From Streptomyces mirabilis (GTDB lineage: Bacteria; Actinomycetota; Actinomycetes; Streptomycetales; Streptomycetaceae): a stretch of DNA of 64,000 nucleotides. The position numbers and the translations under genes were made by a program. This document shows positions 8,713-17,037 of this stretch, one piece after another; position 1 is the stretch's first letter; each line of letters opens with the position of its first letter. The notes under the pieces are model-generated. The model had not been told where the DNA came from. It saw only the letters and a program-made list of their open reading frames with translations, and did no database searches. Where the stretch lies: positions 9,300,001 through 9,364,000 of the forward strand of contig NZ_JBCJKP010000001.1 of the NCBI RefSeq assembly GCF_039503195.1, written 5' to 3'.

Positions 8713-9447
8713 CCGAAGCCGGTCGCCGGGGTACGGCCGTCTGTGATCGACGGGCCAGGACCGGCCGCTCGGACGCCGGCGGCCTGAGCGCCGAGGGCGC
8801 GGATTCCGGCCCTCCGGAACTGGACGGCCGGGTTCACCCGTTCGGCGTCCGCTGTTCGGGTCCCGGTGGCCTTGGGGTTCGGCCGTCCGGGATCGACGGG
8901 CTGGGCCCTGTCGTTGGGTGGCGGGGATTGGCGGGGTCTGGCTCCCCGGCGGGTTCGGGTTCGGGTTCGACCGGCTCGGTTGGGCCGGCTCGGTTCGACC
9001 GGCAGGGGCCGGTCGTTCGGGCGTCGACGGCTTCCCCCCCGGGGGGTCTCGGACCCGGGAATTGATGGGCCGTCGGCGGTCGTCCGGACTTCGGTGGGTC
9101 CGGGCCGGGCCGTCCGAGGCGGCGCGGCCGAGCCCGACGGGTCCGGCGGTTCGGGCTCGACGTCGGTTGGGACCGTGGCTTTCCGGGGCCGCCCGTACCC
9201 GGCCCCGACCCCGTCGGCGGGTTCGGCCGGGTCCGGCCACCGGTCCCACCGTCGGGTTCAGCCGGGCGCGGCCCCTGGTCCTGCCGGCTGGTTGAGCCGG
9301 GTCCGGCCCCCCGGCGCCGGGCCCGGAGAGCGTCCCGTTCTCAGCCGGCTCGGTCGTGACCGGACCGCCGGGCCCCCCGCAGGGCGCGGCATCGCGCCGC
9401 CTTCGTTGCCGCACAGCCGTCGCCGGAGGCGCCCGCGGCGCGCACCC
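8713..9447. other. 735-base G+C-rich low-complexity gap between convergent genes
   Basis: No credible gene. Both flanking genes end here. The sequence is rich in recurring words such as GGGTTCGGGTTCG, GGCTCGGTT, GATCGACGGGC and CCGGTC/CGGGTCC, open in several frames at once without any recognisable protein. A run of C followed by G (CCCCCCCC-GGGGGG, 9033-9046) can form a short hairpin. It may act simply as bidirectional termination space, or it may be decayed repeat DNA. Confidence 0.5.
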
Positions 9448-10104
9448 TCAGTCGGGCAGGGCGAAACCCAGAGCGGCGGCGGCCTCCGCAGGAGTCGGCT
9501 GCGCCCAGCGCTCCGCCATCGCCTGGGTGGAAGACAGCGAACGCAACTCGGCACGGTCGAGGTAGAGCACGCCGTCCAGGTGATCCGTCTCGTGCTGGAC
9601 GATCCGCGCGGGCCACCCCGTGAACACCTCGTCGATCGCCCGGCCCCGCTCGTCCAGAGCGGTCAGCCGCACCTCGGCGTGCCGGGCCACCACGGCCTGC
9701 CACCCCGGCACGCTCAGACACCCCTCGAAGAACACGGGCCGCCCCGCGCCCACCCCCTCGTACGACGGATTCACCAGCGCCCGGAACGGCTGCGGCACCC
9801 GCCCGCGCACCACCCGCACCTCCTCGGAGACCGGCGCCGGATCCTCGATGACCGCGATCCGCAGGGGCACGCCGACCTGCGGTGCCGCGAGGCCGACGCC
9901 CGGCGCCGCGTGCATGGTGGCGCGCAGGGCGGCGACGAAGCGGGTCAGGAGCCCCGGGTCGAGCTGGCCGGCGAAGGGCTCGGCGGGGCGGCGCAGCACC
10001 GGGTCCCCGGCGGCGACGATGGGCAACGGGCCTTCATGGTCGAGGAGTTCCTCGACCAGCTCGCTCAGGGGGCGGGAGGCGCTGGGGTCACGTTCGGATG
10101 CCAT
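9448..10104 (-). CDS. def: Peptide deformylase
   Basis: 218-residue metalloprotease-fold enzyme that removes the formyl group from nascent N-terminal methionine. All three motifs are present: motif 1 GVGLAAPQVGV, motif 2 EGCLSVPGW (metal Cys) and motif 3 QHETDHLDG (metal His pair and catalytic Glu). An N-terminal extension of about 25 residues (SRPLSELVEELLDHEGPLP) precedes the usual start and is common in Streptomyces copies. Start ATG 10104 lacks a strong ribosome site. It reads away from the divergent PepSY gene. Confidence 0.93.
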   Translation of the reverse strand: MASERDPSASRPLSELVEELLDHEGPLPIVAAGDPVLRRPAEPFAGQLDPGLLTRFVAALRATMHAAPGVGLAAPQVGVPLRIAVIEDPAPVSEEVRVVRGRVPQPFRALVNPSYEGVGAGRPVFFEGCLSVPGWQAVVARHAEVRLTALDERGRAIDEVFTGWPARIVQHETDHLDGVLYLDRAELRSLSSTQAMAERWAQPTPAEAAAALGFALPD

Positions 10105-10302
10105 CGCGCCAGGATGCCAAGACCGATCGCGCCAAGCGAGGCGGCGCCAGGGGCGTCTGCCGGGTCCCCACACGCCTGTACGTGTGACTCGGACCACAGG
10201 GCGGCCCGGGAACTCGACGCCCCTGCGCCCCGACTTCTGGACCACCACGGACCACTCCGGGCCGAGAGTCCAACTCCCCGGCCCACGGCCCGAGTCCATC
10301 CC

Positions 10303-10390
10303 TGTCCCGTCCGCGTACCCGTCCCGTCCCCGTCCGCGTCCCTGCCCCGTCCTTGTCCCACTCCTGTCCCCGCTTCTGTCCGCATTCCCC
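10303..10390. repeat. Degenerate CCCGTCC-type short repeats
   Basis: Pyrimidine-rich stretch of loosely repeated 6-7 base words (CCCGTCC, CCTGTCC, CCGCGT) upstream of the PepSY gene, between the divergent deformylase and PepSY starts. It probably arose by slippage; no regulatory site was identified in it. Confidence 0.5.
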
Positions 10391-10417
10391 TCACCGTCCG
10401 ACCGGAGAAGCCCGCCC

Positions 10418-11824
10418 ATGTCCACCGCTCCCACGACCACGACGGACGAGTCCCCCAAACCCGTCGCCCCGGCCCCCACCAGAAAGGCGGCCCTGCGCCC
10501 CCTGATCCTGCGCCTGCACTTCTACGCGGGCATACTCGTCGCCCCGTTCCTGCTGGTCGCGGCCCTGACCGGCTTCCTGTACGCCGCCTCGTACCAGGCC
10601 GAGAAGATCGTGTACGCGCATGAGCTGACCGTCCCGGTCGGCGACGACAAGCTGCCGCTGTCCGAGCAGGTGGCCGCCGCCCGCAAGGCCCACCCGCAGG
10701 GCGCGGTCTCCGCCGTACGACCGTCGCCTGAAGCGGACGCGACGACCAGGGTGCTGCTCTCCGGCGTCCCCGGCGTCGGCGAGGGGCACACACTCGCGGT
10801 GTTCGTGGACCCGTACACGGCGAAGGTGCGCGGATCGCTGGAGCAGTACGGCGCCACCGGCGCGCTCCCGCTGCGCACCTGGATCGACGAGCTCCACCGT
10901 GACCTGCATCTCGGTGAGAACGGCCGGCTCTACAGCGAACTCGCCGCGAGCTGGCTGTGGGTCATCGCGGCCGGCGGGCTGGTGCTGTGGTTCGGCCGGC
11001 GGCGAGCCCAGCGCAAGGTGCGGGGCATGTCCGGGCGCCGTCGCACCCTCGGGCTGCACGGCACCGTCGGTGTGTGGGCGGCAGCCGGGTTCTTCTTCCT
11101 GTCGGCGACCGGACTCACCTGGTCGACCTACGCCGGCGCCGACATCGACGAACTCAGGACCTCGCTCGGCCAGGCGACCCCCTCGGTGTCCGCGTCGGTG
11201 GCGGCCGGCGGCGAGCACGCGGGCCACACCGGCACGGGGTCCGGCGGCACCACGGCCTCGACCACGCCCCGGGACCTCGACAGGATCCTCGCGGCCGCCC
11301 GCGCCGAGAGCCTCGGCGACCCCGTCGAGATCGTCGTACCCGCCGACGCCTCCACGGCGTACGTGGTCAAGCAGGTCCAGCGCAGCTGGCCCGAGAAGCA
11401 GGACTCCGTCGCCGTGGACCCGACGACGGGCAAGGTCACCGACGAACTCCACTTCGCCGACTACCCGCTGCTCGCCAAACTGACGCGCTGGGGCATCGAC
11501 GCCCACAGCGGCGTCCTCTTCGGCCTCGTCAACCAGATCGCCCTGATGGCCCTCGCGCTCTGCCTCGTCCTGCTGATCGTGTGGGGCTACCGCATGTGGT
11601 GGCAGCGCGGCCGTGCCTCCGCGTTCGGCCGCCCCATCCCGCGCGGCGCCTGGCAGCAGGTCCCGCCGCAGATCCTCGTCCCGCTCATGGCGGCCGTCGC
11701 CGTGCTCGGCTACTTCGTCCCGCTGCTCGGCATCCCGCTCGCGGTGTTCGTCGCCGTGGACGTCGTCCTCGGCGCGATCGCGTACCGCCGTGGCAAGCGC
11801 AACCAGGGAGGCCAGGTAGCGTGA
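10418..11824 (+). CDS. PepSY-domain membrane protein (PiuB-like)
   Basis: 468-residue polytopic membrane protein of the PepSY_TM family. Four predicted helices: LHFYAGILVAPFLLVAALTG near residue 40, AASWLWVIAAGGLVLWF near 185, TVGVWAAAGFFFLSATGL near 220 and NQIALMALALCLVLLIVWGY near 380, with extra hydrophobic segments at the C-terminus (LVPLMAAVAVLGYFVPLLG). PepSY modules lie between them outside the membrane. A His/Gly/Thr-rich stretch (GGEHAGHTGTGSGG) may bind metal. Relatives are often linked to iron uptake or reduction. Start ATG 10418 has CGGAGAAG at 10402-10409. The BlaI/M56 pair follows in the same direction 31 bases later and may be co-transcribed. Confidence 0.85.
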   Translation: MSTAPTTTTDESPKPVAPAPTRKAALRPLILRLHFYAGILVAPFLLVAALTGFLYAASYQAEKIVYAHELTVPVGDDKLPLSEQVAAARKAHPQGAVSAVRPSPEADATTRVLLSGVPGVGEGHTLAVFVDPYTAKVRGSLEQYGATGALPLRTWIDELHRDLHLGENGRLYSELAASWLWVIAAGGLVLWFGRRRAQRKVRGMSGRRRTLGLHGTVGVWAAAGFFFLSATGLTWSTYAGADIDELRTSLGQATPSVSASVAAGGEHAGHTGTGSGGTTASTTPRDLDRILAAARAESLGDPVEIVVPADASTAYVVKQVQRSWPEKQDSVAVDPTTGKVTDELHFADYPLLAKLTRWGIDAHSGVLFGLVNQIALMALALCLVLLIVWGYRMWWQRGRASAFGRPIPRGAWQQVPPQILVPLMAAVAVLGYFVPLLGIPLAVFVAVDVVLGAIAYRRGKRNQGGQVA

Positions 11825-11855
11825 TCGGGTAGGGGAACGCCGGAGGGAGACGGAC

Positions 11856-12323
11856 ATGGCGCAGCGCGACCGAGAGGACCCGCACCGGCCTCCCAGGCGC
11901 CGCGGGCAGGGCGAGTTGGAGAGCCAGGTGCTCGGCGCGCTGCGCGAGGCGGAGGCCCCGGTGACCGCCGCCTGGGTGCAGGAACGGCTCGGCGGCGACC
12001 TCGCCTACACCACCGTCGTCACCATCCTGACCCGGCTGCTCGCCAAGGACGCGGTGGCCCGCGAACGACGCGGACGCTCCTTCGTGTGGCGGCCCACCGC
12101 CGACGTCGCGGGCCTGGCCGCGCTCAAGATGCGCCGGCTTCTCGACGGCGAGAGCGACCGCGAGGCCGTCCTCGCCAGCTTCGTCACCGCGCTGCCGCCG
12201 GACGACGAACAGGTCCTGCGCGCGCTCCTGGAGACGGCCCACGCGACGGGCGGGGCCGAGGCGACGGACGGGGCCGATGTGGTGGGCGGGGCCGACGGGG
12301 TGCCCGACGGTACGGAAGACTGA
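11856..12323 (+). CDS. BlaI/MecI-family repressor
   Basis: 155-residue winged-helix regulator. The core GELESQVLGALREAE...AYTTVVTILTRLLAKDAVARE matches the BlaI/MecI/CopY family, including the TVVTIL recognition-helix signature. A Gly/Ala/Asp-rich tail (after about 130) is unusual and likely disordered. Strong ribosome site GGAGGGAGA before ATG 11856. The M56 metalloprotease gene starts six bases after its stop, the standard repressor/sensor-protease pair in which the membrane protease triggers cleavage of the repressor. The target could be the downstream CBS proteins or the upstream PepSY gene. Confidence 0.9.
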   Translation: MAQRDREDPHRPPRRRGQGELESQVLGALREAEAPVTAAWVQERLGGDLAYTTVVTILTRLLAKDAVARERRGRSFVWRPTADVAGLAALKMRRLLDGESDREAVLASFVTALPPDDEQVLRALLETAHATGGAEATDGADVVGGADGVPDGTED

Positions 12324-12329
12324 CGTCTC

Positions 12330-13289
12330 ATGCGGGTCTTCGTCTTTCTGCCGCTCGTCCTGCCACTCAGTGCCTGGCCGGTGGCACGCCTCGCCGAACT
12401 GCATCTGCATCCGCGTACGGCCACCCGGCTGCTGACGGCGGTCGCCACCGTCATGGCCCTGTGCAGCACACTCTGCCTGGCCCTGCTCATGGTCGTCGGG
12501 ACCGCGCAGCTGCCCGGCAACCCCCTCCCGGACGGCTGGTCCGACGCGGAGGTCCGTGCGGCGGTCCCGCACGACGAGATCGCGGGCAAGGCGGCGATCC
12601 CGGCCCTGGTCCTGGTCCTCGCGGTCTGCGCACGCACCCTGTGGCGCCACCGCCGGGTCGCCCAGCGCGCGCGGCGGGCGCTCGCCGCGCTGCCCAGCCG
12701 CTCCGTGGTCGTACTGCCCGAGGAGAAGCCCTACGCCTACGCTCTCCCCGGCGGACGCCGCGACCGCGTGGTGGTCACCACGGCCCTGCTGCGTGGCCTC
12801 ACCTCACCCGAGCGCCGTGCCCTGTTCGCGCACGAGCGGGCCCACCTGACGGCCGCTCACCACCGCCACCTGCTCGCCGTACGACTCGCGGCGCGCGCCA
12901 ATCCGTTCCTGCGGCCGCTGCGTACGACCGTCGTCTACACCACGGAGCGGTGGGCGGACGAGGACGCGGCCCGGTCGGTCGGCAACCGCACGGTGGTGGC
13001 GCGGGCGATCGGCAAGGCGGCCCTGCTGTCGGGCGGGGGCCCGGTGCCGGCGTTCGCCACGTTCACCGGCTTCGCCGGATTCGCGTCCGCGGGTTCTGTG
13101 TCGCGCCGGGTCGCCGCCCTGCTGCGCCCCGCGCCGGCGGCCCGCAGCTGGCCGTCCGTGTTCACGTCCGTGGGGCTGGCCGCCTGGGGTGCCGCGGTCG
13201 GCACGCTCGTCTCCGCGATGTCGTCGGCGAACTCGGCCGTGACGATGGTCCTGATCCTGCACGCGGCCACGCCGCTGCCGCCGCTGTAG
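12330..13289 (+). CDS. M56-family membrane metalloprotease (BlaR1/MecR1-like)
   Basis: 319-residue integral membrane protease. Hydrophobic helices near residues 3-17, 33-57, 88-105 and 275-315; the zinc motif HERAH lies in LFAHERAHLTAAHHRH, and the downstream acidic ligand fits ERWADEDAA. It lacks the extracellular penicillin-binding sensor domain of BlaR1, as do most Streptomyces family members, so the signal is unknown. Translationally close to the BlaI gene (six-base gap), indicating an operon in which it would inactivate that repressor. Confidence 0.88.
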   Translation: MRVFVFLPLVLPLSAWPVARLAELHLHPRTATRLLTAVATVMALCSTLCLALLMVVGTAQLPGNPLPDGWSDAEVRAAVPHDEIAGKAAIPALVLVLAVCARTLWRHRRVAQRARRALAALPSRSVVVLPEEKPYAYALPGGRRDRVVVTTALLRGLTSPERRALFAHERAHLTAAHHRHLLAVRLAARANPFLRPLRTTVVYTTERWADEDAARSVGNRTVVARAIGKAALLSGGGPVPAFATFTGFAGFASAGSVSRRVAALLRPAPAARSWPSVFTSVGLAAWGAAVGTLVSAMSSANSAVTMVLILHAATPLPPL

Positions 13290-13357
13290 CTCGGCCATTA
13301 CGCCGCTGCAGCTCGGCCGCCACTCCTCTGTTGCTCCGCCACCACTCCTCGTGGTTC

Positions 13358-13371
13358 CTACAGCCGTGTAG
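13358..13371. promoter_or_regulatory. Candidate BlaI-type operator
   Basis: Perfect dyad CTACA-GCCG-TGTAG, 172 bases before the first CBS-protein gene and 69 bases after the M56 gene. BlaI/MecI proteins recognise TACA/TGTA-containing dyads, so this may be where the neighbouring BlaI homologue acts on the CBS-protein operon. Assignment is inferred. Confidence 0.4.
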
Positions 13372-13542
13372 AAAGAACGTCGGCGGCTGGGAACTCGTTT
13401 GCGAACAGAATCGTTTCCCAGGGACACGCCGACTCCGGAGGAGCGCTTCCTTGTCCGCCAGACCGACGGACCCCCCGGGACACAGTCCCGAACCACCCCG
13501 CCTGATCTCTCTTGAGCGCGGCACACAGTGGGGTGGTGTTCG

Positions 13543-14976
13543 ATGAGTGCCGCACTCGGCCTGCTGGCCGTCCTCGTCCTGACCGCCGGCACCGGCTATT
13601 TCGTCGCCCAGGAGTTCGCGTACGTCGCCGCCGACCGCCTCGCGCTCGCGCGGGAAGCGGCAGCGGGCGACCGACGCGCCACCCGCGCCCTGAAGGTGCT
13701 GGAGCGGCTGTCCTTCATGCTGTCGGGCGCCCAGCTCGGGATCACCGTGACCGGTCTGGTCGTCGGCTTCCTCGCCGAGCCGTCCGTGTCCGCCCTGCTC
13801 AAGCCCGTCCTCACCGGGACCGGCATCCCGGACGGCGCCGTCACCGGCATCTCGGTGGTGCTGGCCTTCGTGTTCGCGACCGTGCTCCAGATGGTGCTGG
13901 GCGAACTGGCCCCCAAGAACCTGGCCCTGGCCGTCCCGGAGCGCCTCGCGAAGGCCCTGGCGAGCTCCACGCTCGCGTATCTGAAGGTCGTCGGCCCGGT
14001 CGTACGGCTTTTCGACGGCGCCGCCAACAAGCTGCTGCGCAAGGTCGGCATCGAGCCCGTCGAGGAACTCCACCACGGCGCGACCCTCGAGGAACTCGGC
14101 CACCTCATCGGCGAGTCGCACGAGCACGGGCAGCTGCCGCGCGAGACCGCCGACCTCCTCGACCACGCCCTGGAGTTCTCCGACCGCACCCTCGACGAGG
14201 TGATGGTGCCGCGCGCCGACGCCGTCTTCGTCCGCAGGGGCGCGACGGCCACGGAAGCCGTCCAGCTGATCGCCAAGCACGGACACTCGAACTACCCCGT
14301 CCTCGGCGACCACCCGGACGACATCACCGCCGTCCTGGGCGTACGCGAGCTCATGCGGCTGCCCGCCGACCGGTTCACCCGCACGACGGCCGGCGCGCTC
14401 GGCCGCGGACCGCTGCTGCTGCCCGACACCCTGCCGCTGCCCGAGGCCGTGGCACAGATGCGGGCCTACGACGACGAGTTCGCCGTCGTCCTCGACGAGC
14501 ACGGGGGCGTGGCGGGCGTCGTCACCTACGAGGACATCGCCGAGGAACTCGTCGGCGACATCGCGGACGAGACCGACACCGTCAAGGAGATCGCGGTCGC
14601 CGACGGGGAGGGGTGGCTCGTCGACGCCGGCCGCCGACTGGACGAGGTCGCCGAGGCGACCGGCATCGGCCTGCCCGAGGAGGACGACTACGACACGGTG
14701 GCGGGGTTGATCGTCGACCGCCTAGGTCGCTTCCCGGCCATCGAGGACCGCGTCGTCGTCGAACTGTCCGACGGGGGCCGCGTCTCGATCGACGTACAGG
14801 CCCTGGACCGCCACGTACCGGAACGGGTCCGTCTGGAACGTCTGCCGGCGACGGAGAGTACGGAGAGTACGGAGAGTACGGAGAGTACGGAGAGTACGGA
14901 CCGTACGGATGGCGTGGGCGGCACGGACCGCGTCCACCGTACGCACCGTGGGGACAGTGCGGAGAAGCAGGCATGA
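13543..14976 (+). CDS. CorC/HlyC-family membrane protein with CBS pair
   Basis: 477-residue protein with an N-terminal DUF21 (CNNM) membrane domain (helices near 2-22, 60-85, 100-125; LSGAQLGITVTGLVVGF, MVLGELAPKNLALA), a cytosolic CBS pair (about 200-345; VMVPRADAVFV, DEFAVVLDEHGGVAGVVTYE) and a CorC_HlyC C-terminal domain (DDYDTVAGLIVDRLGRFP). Family members take part in Mg2+/Co2+ transport. The extreme C-terminus contains five TES tripeptide repeats encoded by a perfect 9-base tandem repeat. Start ATG 13543 has GGGGTGG. Its stop overlaps the next gene's start (ATGA), so the two paralogues are translationally coupled. Confidence 0.9.
   Translation: MSAALGLLAVLVLTAGTGYFVAQEFAYVAADRLALAREAAAGDRRATRALKVLERLSFMLSGAQLGITVTGLVVGFLAEPSVSALLKPVLTGTGIPDGAVTGISVVLAFVFATVLQMVLGELAPKNLALAVPERLAKALASSTLAYLKVVGPVVRLFDGAANKLLRKVGIEPVEELHHGATLEELGHLIGESHEHGQLPRETADLLDHALEFSDRTLDEVMVPRADAVFVRRGATATEAVQLIAKHGHSNYPVLGDHPDDITAVLGVRELMRLPADRFTRTTAGALGRGPLLLPDTLPLPEAVAQMRAYDDEFAVVLDEHGGVAGVVTYEDIAEELVGDIADETDTVKEIAVADGEGWLVDAGRRLDEVAEATGIGLPEEDDYDTVAGLIVDRLGRFPAIEDRVVVELSDGGRVSIDVQALDRHVPERVRLERLPATESTESTESTESTESTDRTDGVGGTDRVHRTHRGDSAEKQA
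14851..14895 (+). repeat. Five perfect copies of a 9-base tandem repeat
   Basis: The unit ACGGAGAGT is repeated five times without error, followed by a diverged copy (ACGGACCGT). It is in frame within the CBS protein and encodes (T-E-S)n near its C-terminus. Because the unit is a multiple of three, copy-number change would alter tail length without breaking the frame. Confidence 0.9.
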
Positions 14977-15992
14977 GTTTCTCGATGGCGCTCTTCGTGA
15001 CCGTGCTGCTCCTGATCGGCAGCGGGTTCTTCGTGGCCGCCGAGTTCGCGTTGGTCGCCGCCAAGCGGCACCGGCTGGAACAGGCCGCGGCGGCCGGGCA
15101 ACGCGGCGCCAGGGCCGCGCTGGCCGGAATGCGCGAGCTGTCACTGATGCTGGCGGGCGCCCAACTGGGCATCACCGTCTGCACGCTGGGCCTGGGCTCG
15201 GTGTCCAAGCCCGCGATCTCGCACGAACTCGACCCACTGCTCCACAAGGCTGGCCTGCCCAGTGGCCTGAGCTACGGAGTGTCCTTCGCGCTCGCGATGT
15301 TCGTCGTGGTCTTCCTGCACATGGTGGTCGGCGAGATGGCCCCCAAGTCCTGGGCCATCGCGCACCCCGAGCGTTCCGCCATGCTGCTCACGCCGCCGTT
15401 CCGGGCCCTGACCCGGACGGTGCGTCCGTTGATCGTGGGGCTGAACAAGGTGAGCAACGCGCTGGTCCGGCTCTGCCGAGTCACTCCGCGCGACGAACTG
15501 GCCTCGGTCCACAACCGCGAGCAACTCACCCACCTCGTCGAGGAGTCGGAGCGGCTCGGGCTGATCAGCAAGGAGGACTCCGAGCTGATCACCAGCTCAC
15601 TGACCGAACCGCAGCACCCGGTCGGCGACCTCCGGATCCCGGCCGACCGGATCACCTCGGTCCCCGCCGACGCCACGATCGACGCCGTACTGGGCGTCGC
15701 CGGGGACAGTGACCGCACCCGCCTCCTGGTCCGCGACGGCGTCACGGTCCTCGGCTCGGTGCACGCCCGTGACGCCCTGGTCGCCCGCGCGCAGGGCCGG
15801 CCCGCGGTCGCCCGCGACCTGGCCCGCCCCGTCCCGGAGCTGGCACCGCACGACACGGTCGCCCACGCCGTCGAACAGCTCCGCCTGCACCGCGCCTCCC
15901 TCGCCGTCGTACGCGACGACACGGGGCGGCTGACCGGTCTGGTCAGCCTGGACGACCTGCTGGCACGGCTGATGGAGCCGCGCGCGGCGTGA
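14973..15992 (+). CDS. Second CorC/HlyC-family CBS membrane protein
   Basis: 339-residue paralogue of the preceding protein. DUF21 membrane domain with helices near 4-24, 60-80 and 92-118 (LAGAQLGITVCTLGLGSV, MVVGEMAPKSWAIAHPE), then CBS motifs (DRITSVPADATIDAVL, LAVVRDDTGRLTGLVSL). It lacks the C-terminal CorC_HlyC domain, ending soon after the second CBS repeat, so the pair probably works as an unequal heteromer. GGAGAAG precedes ATG 14973, inside the last codons of the upstream gene. A strong terminator follows. Confidence 0.9.
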   Translation: MSFSMALFVTVLLLIGSGFFVAAEFALVAAKRHRLEQAAAAGQRGARAALAGMRELSLMLAGAQLGITVCTLGLGSVSKPAISHELDPLLHKAGLPSGLSYGVSFALAMFVVVFLHMVVGEMAPKSWAIAHPERSAMLLTPPFRALTRTVRPLIVGLNKVSNALVRLCRVTPRDELASVHNREQLTHLVEESERLGLISKEDSELITSSLTEPQHPVGDLRIPADRITSVPADATIDAVLGVAGDSDRTRLLVRDGVTVLGSVHARDALVARAQGRPAVARDLARPVPELAPHDTVAHAVEQLRLHRASLAVVRDDTGRLTGLVSLDDLLARLMEPRAA

Positions 15993-15998
15993 CACGGC

Positions 15999-16068
15999 AG
16001 AGGCCGGGTGCCGTGGCTGTGGCCGGTCACCTCGATGACCGGCCACGGCGCTCCGGCACCCGGCCTCT
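15999..16068. terminator. Two-tier hairpin terminator
   Basis: Outer arms AGAGGCCGGGTGCCG (15999-16013) and CGGCACCCGGCCTCT (16054-16068) are perfectly complementary; inner arms GTGGCCGGTCA (16019-16029) and TGACCGGCCAC (16036-16046) are also perfect. It sits seven bases after the stop of the second CBS gene, between convergent genes, and is nearly symmetrical, so it can terminate both strands. Confidence 0.85.
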
Positions 16069-16178
16069 TCGTCCTGCTCTCGGAGACGTTCACGCCCTCG
16101 ACGCTCATGCCCTCGGGAGACGTTCACGTCCTCAGCGGGCCTGCGCGCTCCCAGGTGCGGTCGCACCCGCAAGGGCGG

Positions 16179-16526
16179 TCACGCCTGCTCGAAGTCACCC
16201 GCGAGCGCGGAGGCGATCCGCAGGTGCGACTCGGCCTCGTCGTGACGCCCCTGGCGCTGGAGCGTGCGCCCCAGCATCAGCCGGGCGTAGTGCTCCACCG
16301 GGTCACGCTCGACGAGCGCGCGCAACTCGGTCTCAGCACGGCGCAGTTGGGCCGAGTGGTAGTACGCGCGGGCCAGCAGCAGCCGCGGTCCGGTCTGCTC
16401 CGGCACCTCGTCCACAAGGCCGCCCAGAACGCGCGCCGCGCCGGCGTAGTCCTTGGCGTCGAAGAACAGCTGCGCCCGCTCCCAGCGCTCCGCGGCCGTC
16501 CCCTGGTCGTAGTACTTCGTGTCCAC
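16179..16526 (-). CDS. Small tetratricopeptide-repeat protein
   Basis: 115-residue soluble protein made of about three TPR helices pairs: ERWERAQLFFDAKDYAGAAR, TGPRLLLARAYYHSAQLRRA and HYARLMLGRTLQRQGRHDEA match the TPR consensus (A/G-Y-A/L-P pattern). TPR proteins act as protein-binding scaffolds; partner unknown. Start GTG 16526 is fixed by an excellent ribosome site, AAGGAGGTC, six bases upstream. Lies downstream of, and in the same direction as, the MarR-like pair. Confidence 0.85.
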   Translation of the reverse strand: MDTKYYDQGTAAERWERAQLFFDAKDYAGAARVLGGLVDEVPEQTGPRLLLARAYYHSAQLRRAETELRALVERDPVEHYARLMLGRTLQRQGRHDEAESHLRIASALAGDFEQA

Positions 16527-16594
16527 TGCTGACCTCCTTCGAGTGCCAGAACCTCACCCGATGGTTGAATATTCCACCACCTCGCTCGTGGGCG

Positions 16595-17035
16595 TCATCC
16601 GCCGGCCAGCACCGCGTTGGCCCGCTCCGTCACCAGGGTCAGCACGCGCCCCACCGTCGCCAGGTCCTCGGCCGGGATGCCCGCGTACAGCCGGGCCGCG
16701 ATCTCGTTCCCGGCCGTGCGGATCTCCTCGAACACCTCACGGCCGTGCTCGGTGAGCGACACCAGCGAGGCATCCGTCTCCGTCAGCAGCTTGAGGGCCG
16801 TCATTTCCGCGACGGTCTCCTCGGCCGCCGACTCCTCGACCTTCAGTGCCCCGGTCAGCCGCCCCACGAGCCGGTCGCGCTCGACGGTGCCGCCCTGGTC
16901 CGCGACGGCCCGCAGGGCCACCGACTGGTTGAAGGTGCTTCCGATGCGGACCAGCACGGCCTCCAGGGCCGCGCGGCTCGCGTAGTGGGCCAGCCCCAGG
17001 ACCTGGCCGCCGACCGGGGGAGTGGGAATGCTCAT
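16595..17035 (-). CDS. MarR-like winged-helix protein
   Basis: 146-residue protein with a MarR-type fold: an N-terminal dimer helix (ALEAVLVRIGSTFNQSVALR), the helix-turn-helix region (TVERDRLVGRLTGALKVEES) and wing plus helix (LLTETDASLVSLTEHGREVF). It begins two bases after the stop of the upstream MarR gene, whose last codons hold its ribosome site GAGGAG, so the two are translationally coupled and may heterodimerise or act in sequence. Target and ligand unknown. Confidence 0.75.
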   Translation of the reverse strand: MSIPTPPVGGQVLGLAHYASRAALEAVLVRIGSTFNQSVALRAVADQGGTVERDRLVGRLTGALKVEESAAEETVAEMTALKLLTETDASLVSLTEHGREVFEEIRTAGNEIAARLYAGIPAEDLATVGRVLTLVTERANAVLAGG

Positions 17036-17037
17036 GG

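Noticed and set aside
7144..9414. Extension of the thioredoxin frame to 885 codons
   Set aside because: The extra 750 residues are Arg/Gly/Pro-rich antisense to the flavin reductase; thioredoxin starts at 7143 with its own ribosome site.
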